Below, piece after piece: positions 7,839-11,654 of a stretch of 11,654 nt of DNA (within the stretch, counting starts at the first letter, position 1; each line of letters begins with the position of its first letter). The DNA comes from Planctomycetota bacterium (GTDB taxonomy: Bacteria; Planctomycetota; Phycisphaerae; WQYP01). Where the stretch lies: contig JAJZNY010000018.1 of the NCBI GenBank assembly GCA_021852245.1, positions 1-11,654 on the forward strand, written 5' to 3'. Both the position numbers and the translations under genes were made by a program. The notes below the pieces were generated by a model. It had not been told where the DNA came from. It made no database searches and saw nothing but the letters and a program-made list of their open reading frames with translations.

Positions 7839-9848
7839 TCAATTCATCGGGGGTGGCCCGGCACCTGGAAAGAATGGCATGGGCGACGGTTGAGTTTTAA
7901 TGGGTTCGGCAAATCGTCCAAATGGATGACGACGGACGGTAATGGGAATATCGATCTCGCCGCCTGCGAGAACTCCCGGCAACGGCACACTCGTCGCGAT
8001 GCTGTTCGCCAGCGGATAGACATTTGCAGGCGGGTTTTCCGTCATGATGGTTAATCGGCTCGCCGGCAGGTTGGGCATCGATGTGCTGCCGACTGTCAAT
8101 CCATGCGTGTTGAGCACCAGTTGGGCGTAGAGGCGGTCGGACTTGAACGACGTGATGTACTGGATTGACCGTTTCAATGACGCCGTGCTCAGGGCCGTGT
8201 AATATTGCGGAAAGATCGATGCATTGTCGATCAGCAAATTGCTGCGCGACGATATCTGCAGGTTGTAGACCCCCTTCGGCGTGCCGACCGGAACTACAAG
8301 ACGTATAACGGCCGTGAAACTGTGCTGATGCTCCGGTCGGAGTCGCGCGTAGATGACGAGCGTGCCGCCGGGTTTTACAACACGGCGCGCCACCGATGCA
8401 CTGATCAAAGAGACTGCATGAGAGGTACCGTGGATGGAAATATTAAAATCCATGGACTTAAACGCCAAATCATGGAAGGGATTGTCATTGAGTATGGCTA
8501 TCGGGAGCAGCACGCTGGTGGGATCAAAATTGCCTGTCGTGGCGCGATAGTCGACCGGTAATGAAAAGTGCCGGTAGTGGACGTCCCCACTGATGTGAAC
8601 GGTGTATTTACCGTTTTTCTTGGTCAGATTCCGTTTGGCGGCCATACTTCCCAGAATCGCCGCCCCAATGGATTCCACCGTCGTGTTTCGGTTTGGATAA
8701 AGATTGTAGTGAAATACCTTCACCCAGGTGGGATGGTGATATTCCACACGCACGGTGATCGGTACAGAGGCGGGCTTAGGGCCCAGGATTCCCATAATTC
8801 CCGTCTCTTGATCCATTAATAGTGATCCCTGGATCGGACCTGCAGCATCACCGAGCTTAAAGGAGGATTTGTAGATGGGCAGCACATGAAAAATATACGC
8901 CCCGGCAACCGGAAGATGCGTCGGCCCCTGAGCAAAAAAGCGGTGGCCGAAGGCATAAACATGATGATGAACGATTGCCGTCACCGTGCCGATGGCACAC
9001 ATGTCCATGTCACCGGACATCAGCGGTACTGAAATGGCAGCGCCGGGACGTAAATCCAGGGCGCCGGGTTTGAGCAGCCCTTCTCCGCCGAGTTTGGAAT
9101 CCACGCCCGCCCCACCACCGGAGAGTGCGGTGAGACCGGAACCTCGCAATCCCTGACGCAGAAAACGTAATACGGATGAATCCGCGGTGGAGATCATCAG
9201 CGGAGTTGAAAGCATTCGAATGCCGCCGCTGCTCGACGAATCCGATCGGCGAGCCGGCGATTGGGTCCAAAGATGGTGCGGATAGACGCGGGAAATCAAG
9301 GTGCTGAAGCCGGGCACATCTGAACGCCTCGCCTTGTTCAGCAACCAGGAAATGGCCGATCCCCCCCCCTCCTGCCGCTCCGCCATTTTATTCGGCATCG
9401 GAATGCGGAGCATCTGGCGAATGGGTTGGACGCCACCGATCGGATCCTTGGAGTATGGCCAACCGTATGCGATTGCACCGATGAGTTTCCCGTCAATATA
9501 CACCGGCGATCCGCTCATCCCTTCAATAATGCCTGACTTCTGCAATCCCAGTCCATAACAGCGAACCAGAATCACATTCATGTCCGGCTGGAAATCTTTA
9601 ATAACGTCGATAATTTTAACTTTGAATTTCTGTATTTTGGCCCCGCGCATCACGGTAAGCCCGTAACCGATCATCCCAGGCCGAAGCTTATTTTCAAAAA
9701 GAAAGCGGGCAGGATCAGGATTAAAATACTTACTCTGGACACCTGCAGCTGTCGGTGCCGCCCCCGCATCCGATGGCTTGGCCAGCGCCATTCCGAGGAG
9801 AATGCCTACGCCGACAGAAACTGTTACAACTAACTTTCCGGCTCTCAA
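7839..9848 (-). CDS. Exported SpoIVB-type (S55) peptidase-like protein
   Basis: Predicted envelope serine-peptidase-like protein of 669 residues. I chose TTG 9848 because AAAGGA lies 8 bases upstream and it gives a signal or anchor sequence at once (RAGKLVVTVSVGVGILLGMA, residues 2-21). In-frame ATGs at 9908 and 9905 and TTG 9935 lack a good ribosome site and would bury the hydrophobic stretch. Seen: LRPGMIGYGLTVMRG near 55-68; GIIEGMSGSPVYIDGKLIGA with the S55-type nucleophile Ser114 in GMSGSP; a flexible Ser/Gly-rich linker about 155-258; then GTVTAIVHHHVYAFGHRFF with candidate catalytic His302 and LPVAGAYIFHVLP; then roughly 280 residues of beta-sandwich-like sequence and a Pro-rich tail. 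In sporulation SpoIVB the His precedes the Ser and a PDZ domain comes first; here the order is reversed and no PDZ was recognised. Its TGA at 7839 lies 52 bases before the chosen start of the propeller gene, so the two are probably co-transcribed. Proteolytic activity is unproven. Confidence 0.87.
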   Translation of the reverse strand: MRAGKLVVTVSVGVGILLGMALAKPSDAGAAPTAAGVQSKYFNPDPARFLFENKLRPGMIGYGLTVMRGAKIQKFKVKIIDVIKDFQPDMNVILVRCYGLGLQKSGIIEGMSGSPVYIDGKLIGAIAYGWPYSKDPIGGVQPIRQMLRIPMPNKMAERQEGGGSAISWLLNKARRSDVPGFSTLISRVYPHHLWTQSPARRSDSSSSGGIRMLSTPLMISTADSSVLRFLRQGLRGSGLTALSGGGAGVDSKLGGEGLLKPGALDLRPGAAISVPLMSGDMDMCAIGTVTAIVHHHVYAFGHRFFAQGPTHLPVAGAYIFHVLPIYKSSFKLGDAAGPIQGSLLMDQETGIMGILGPKPASVPITVRVEYHHPTWVKVFHYNLYPNRNTTVESIGAAILGSMAAKRNLTKKNGKYTVHISGDVHYRHFSLPVDYRATTGNFDPTSVLLPIAILNDNPFHDLAFKSMDFNISIHGTSHAVSLISASVARRVVKPGGTLVIYARLRPEHQHSFTAVIRLVVPVGTPKGVYNLQISSRSNLLIDNASIFPQYYTALSTASLKRSIQYITSFKSDRLYAQLVLNTHGLTVGSTSMPNLPASRLTIMTENPPANVYPLANSIATSVPLPGVLAGGEIDIPITVRRHPFGRFAEPIKTQPSPMPFFPGAGPPPMN

Positions 9849-9916
9849 GCTAACGTCCTTTCTGCATCGGTTACAGCAGGTTGCCCCTAAACCGACGCTC
9901 CACATCATGAAGCCGC

Positions 9917-9922
9917 ATTCTA
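9917..9922 (-). promoter_or_regulatory. Candidate -10 box for the S55/propeller unit
   Basis: TAGAAT on the minus strand matches TATAAT at 5 of 6 positions and would start a transcript near 9910, about 60 bases before the TTG at 9848. No good -35 box lies at the proper spacing. If real, it would leave the ATGs at 9908/9905 with almost no leader, which agrees with the TTG start. Confidence 0.2.
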
Positions 9923-10106
9923 CAAGACGGCGCAAATCTGACCAGTCACTAATTCCGACGACTCAATCAACCGCCCAACTTCCGAAACTTGTTACGGCAG
10001 GCATCTCCCTGGTGTTCAGGTCAGGTTGAAAGCAGTCCTTCATACCGAGCCGGACCGCATCTCAAATTCGCAGGCCGGGAACCGTGAGGGAATCATGCTC
10101 TTCGCG

Positions 10107-10115
10107 TATTATATT
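10107..10115 (+). promoter_or_regulatory. Candidate -10 box directly before the glycosyltransferase ATG
   Basis: TATTATATT contains two overlapping near-consensus -10 hexamers, TATTAT (10107-10112) and TATATT (10110-10115), each 5 of 6. Transcription would begin near 10118-10122, at or next to the ATG at 10121. No -35 consensus is evident. It would imply a leaderless message. Confidence 0.28.
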
Positions 10116-10120
10116 GTCTT

Positions 10121-11404
10121 ATGCTACAACGCCGATATGAACTTGCTATTGTGCTGCCCGTTTATAATCATCATTTCACCGTTGGGCAGGTCATCCGCGA
10201 CATCGTGGATGAATTTCCCAACCAATTACTGATTGTGGTTAACGACGGCAGCACAGACGGCACAGCCGCTGCCATCGAAACCGTTCATAAGAGCCATCCA
10301 TACGCGAGAATTCAGGTGCATACGCACAAAGTGAACCGTGGGAAGGGTTCCGCTCTCATGACGGGCTTCCGGGCCGCGGAGCAAGCGGGGTGTACGCATG
10401 CTATTACGATCGACGCGGACGGTCAGCATGATCTCAAGGACGCGGCGCGTTTGATCGCAGTAGCAAAACTCTTCCCCGATGAACTCATCATCGGTGATCG
10501 GCAGATTGATCGACATCCAACGCCGAAAAATTCCCGTCGGGGTCGGGATATGTCGCGTTTCTGGCTCTGGCTGCAGACCGGCATGGACGTACCGGATCCG
10601 CAGTGTGGATTACGGGTGTATCCTCTGGCGCCGGTCCTCTCCGTACGATGCTTCACGCGTCGTTATGATTTTGAGACGGAGATTGTTGCCCGGCTGGCTT
10701 GGAGGGGCCTGCAACTGATATCCGCGCCCATCACCTGTATTTATTTTTCGCCGGATAAGCGCGTCACACATTTTCGCCCGTTCATCGATACCACACGCGG
10801 AACTTGGATTAACATAGTCCTGACCACGCTTCGCATTTTGTCCATCCCACCCGGCCGTACTCGCCCGCCGTGCGCTTACGAACCGATCCCCCTCCTGCGA
10901 AGCCTGCAAGATCGCAGGCATTGGCGAAAAATCCTGAACCTCGATGGATGTATGCCTCTCGAATCATCGCTGGTTGCCGCAGCCGTCGGCATCGGCGTGC
11001 TGATTGCGTTCATTCCCGTCTACGGACTTCAGACCATCTTAGCTATTTACATTGCCCGGCGTCTTCATCTGAATTTGCCGTTGATGGTTCTCTCCACACA
11101 GATATCCATCCCCCCCCTGTCCATCGGCATCATTTTGGTTAGTCTGATATGCGGACACCTGATGATCCATGGCACCTGGCCGCCGATTTCCATATCGGCG
11201 CTCCGCCAGCACTCCATGTGGTATTGGTTGGCGGCGTTTACCGGAGATTTACTCCTTGGCGGCATAGTCTGCGGCCTGATTGCGGGCACTATTTCTCTGC
11301 TTTCAATGCGTTTACTTTTGAGGATGTGTCGTGGCGTAAACACCGAGAACATAGGATCGTCGGCCACTGCTTGCATCGACCTGAAAACCCACCTGAAAGG
11401 GTAA
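10121..11404 (+). CDS. GT2 glycosyltransferase (dolichyl-phosphate-mannose-synthase-like) fused to a DUF2062 membrane domain
   Basis: 427-residue inner-membrane glycosyltransferase. Residues 6-225 are a GT-A fold: LAIVLPVYN, VVNDGSTDGT at 39-48, NRGKGSALMTGF at 72-83, the metal/nucleotide-sugar DAD motif in IDADGQHD at 97-104, the acceptor-region DPQCGLRVY at 159-167, and RYDFETEIVARLAWRG at 181-196. Such enzymes move a sugar from a nucleotide donor to a polyprenyl phosphate or lipid acceptor. Residues about 275-400 are a hydrophobic DUF2062-type domain (AAAVGIGVLIAFIPVYGLQT, LHLNLPLMVLSTQ, then two more hydrophobic segments) that should anchor the catalytic part. The ATG at 10121 has no in-frame alternative upstream and no Shine-Dalgarno, and a -10-like box ends 5-8 bases before it. 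Ends in TAA. It is the only plus-strand gene seen, so it is not in an operon with its neighbours here. Donor and acceptor are unknown. Confidence 0.93.
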   Translation: MLQRRYELAIVLPVYNHHFTVGQVIRDIVDEFPNQLLIVVNDGSTDGTAAAIETVHKSHPYARIQVHTHKVNRGKGSALMTGFRAAEQAGCTHAITIDADGQHDLKDAARLIAVAKLFPDELIIGDRQIDRHPTPKNSRRGRDMSRFWLWLQTGMDVPDPQCGLRVYPLAPVLSVRCFTRRYDFETEIVARLAWRGLQLISAPITCIYFSPDKRVTHFRPFIDTTRGTWINIVLTTLRILSIPPGRTRPPCAYEPIPLLRSLQDRRHWRKILNLDGCMPLESSLVAAAVGIGVLIAFIPVYGLQTILAIYIARRLHLNLPLMVLSTQISIPPLSIGIILVSLICGHLMIHGTWPPISISALRQHSMWYWLAAFTGDLLLGGIVCGLIAGTISLLSMRLLLRMCRGVNTENIGSSATACIDLKTHLKG

Positions 11405-11516
11405 TAAATTTCAGCCGTGGCCAGCGGTAGTTTTGAATTCAGGCTTACCGTCGAAACACCCTCGGCATTGCCGCCAATCACCATAAAAATTGCTGCGGCA
11501 TCCCCCTTCCTGTTCG

Positions 11517-11654
11517 TTACATCGGTTGTGCCGCCGGTGACGAGGGTCCCGGAATCGGTGCGGGGATGTTATCTGGATTAATCCCGTCGCGATTCAGATC
11601 GCGTTTTTCCGCCAGCTCGGCGACGGTTCCGGGCGGTGCCAGTGATTTATACCA
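11517..11654 (-). CDS. C-terminal fragment of an unrecognised protein, 5' end beyond the window
   Basis: Reading inward from the right edge on the minus strand, a frame stays open for 45 codons and ends in TAA at 11517-11519. It encodes WYKSLAPPGTVAELAEKR, then DLNRDGINPDNIPAP and a Pro/Ser/Ala-rich tail ending AAQPM. The Pro-rich end and the D-x-N-x-D-G stretch look like real protein rather than noise, and the downstream 110 bases up to the glycosyltransferase stop are a suitable convergent spacer. The D-x-N-x-D-G stretch resembles a calcium-binding or dockerin loop but lacks the expected spacing of the last ligands. No family can be named. Confidence 0.5.
   Translation of the reverse strand, partial: WYKSLAPPGTVAELAEKRDLNRDGINPDNIPAPIPGPSSPAAQPM

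Larger units (their letters stand above)
9849..10120. other. Divergent intergenic spacer between S55 and glycosyltransferase genes
   Basis: This stretch separates two genes facing away from each other and must hold at least one promoter for each. I see no convincing ORF, tRNA, riboswitch or strong hairpin in it; only a 4-bp CCTG/CAGG stem near 10007-10019. The 5' part of the S55 reading frame (9849-9935) overlaps it only if an upstream start is used. Confidence 0.6.

Noticed and set aside
11405..11440. Possible terminator after the glycosyltransferase gene
   Set aside because: Only 3-4 bp stems (such as CCG/CGG around TGGCCA) without a T-run could be formed.
11065..11484. 139-codon minus-strand ORF overlapping the end of the glycosyltransferase gene
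   Set aside because: Most of it is antisense to the DUF2062 domain and it has no recognisable features. The right-edge minus-strand frame ending at 11517 is the better candidate there.

Overview
The window reads as chromosomal core and envelope DNA from a free-living Gram-negative-type bacterium. It has moderate GC and no mobile elements, CRISPR arrays, rRNA or tRNA that I could see. The best taxonomic guess, an inference from memory, is Planctomycetota, perhaps Phycisphaerae. The reasons are a GluRS with a large insert after its KMSKR loop, a GTG-started L34 beginning MHYPHKVSN, an exported SpoIVB-like (S55) protein in what is probably a non-sporulating cell, and a GT2-DUF2062 fusion. No single gene proves this.

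Layout: nearly everything is on the minus strand and is read from right to left. From 9848 down to 5612 lies a two-gene unit: an exported S55 peptidase-like protein with Ig-like C-terminal regions, then an exported beta-propeller/Ig-like protein starting about 50 bases after it. A hairpin with a T-rich tail follows at 5592-5607. Next come rpmH (5561-5427, 44 codons, GTG start) and a probable lipoprotein of unknown function (to 4754). A 238-base gap with a weak candidate promoter leads into a tight four-gene run: a PTS EIIA-type protein (4515-4036), a UbiD-family decarboxylase (3966-2446), glutamyl-tRNA synthetase gltX (2414-810), and an NAD-dependent sugar-nucleotide epimerase/dehydratase (764 to beyond the left edge).

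On the plus strand, a 272-base divergent spacer separates the S55 gene from a GT2 glycosyltransferase fused to a DUF2062 membrane domain (10121-11404). The last 138 bases hold the C-terminal end of another minus-strand gene.

How the parts may work together: the EIIA-ubiD-gltX-epimerase run mixes regulation, quinone or aromatic-acid metabolism, translation and surface sugars, so its co-transcription looks like housekeeping rather than one pathway. The S55/propeller pair is the most interesting unit. The protease-like protein carries its two recognisable S55 motifs in the reverse order from sporulation SpoIVB, and its adjacent exported propeller partner suggests a periplasmic or outer-envelope sensing or processing module.
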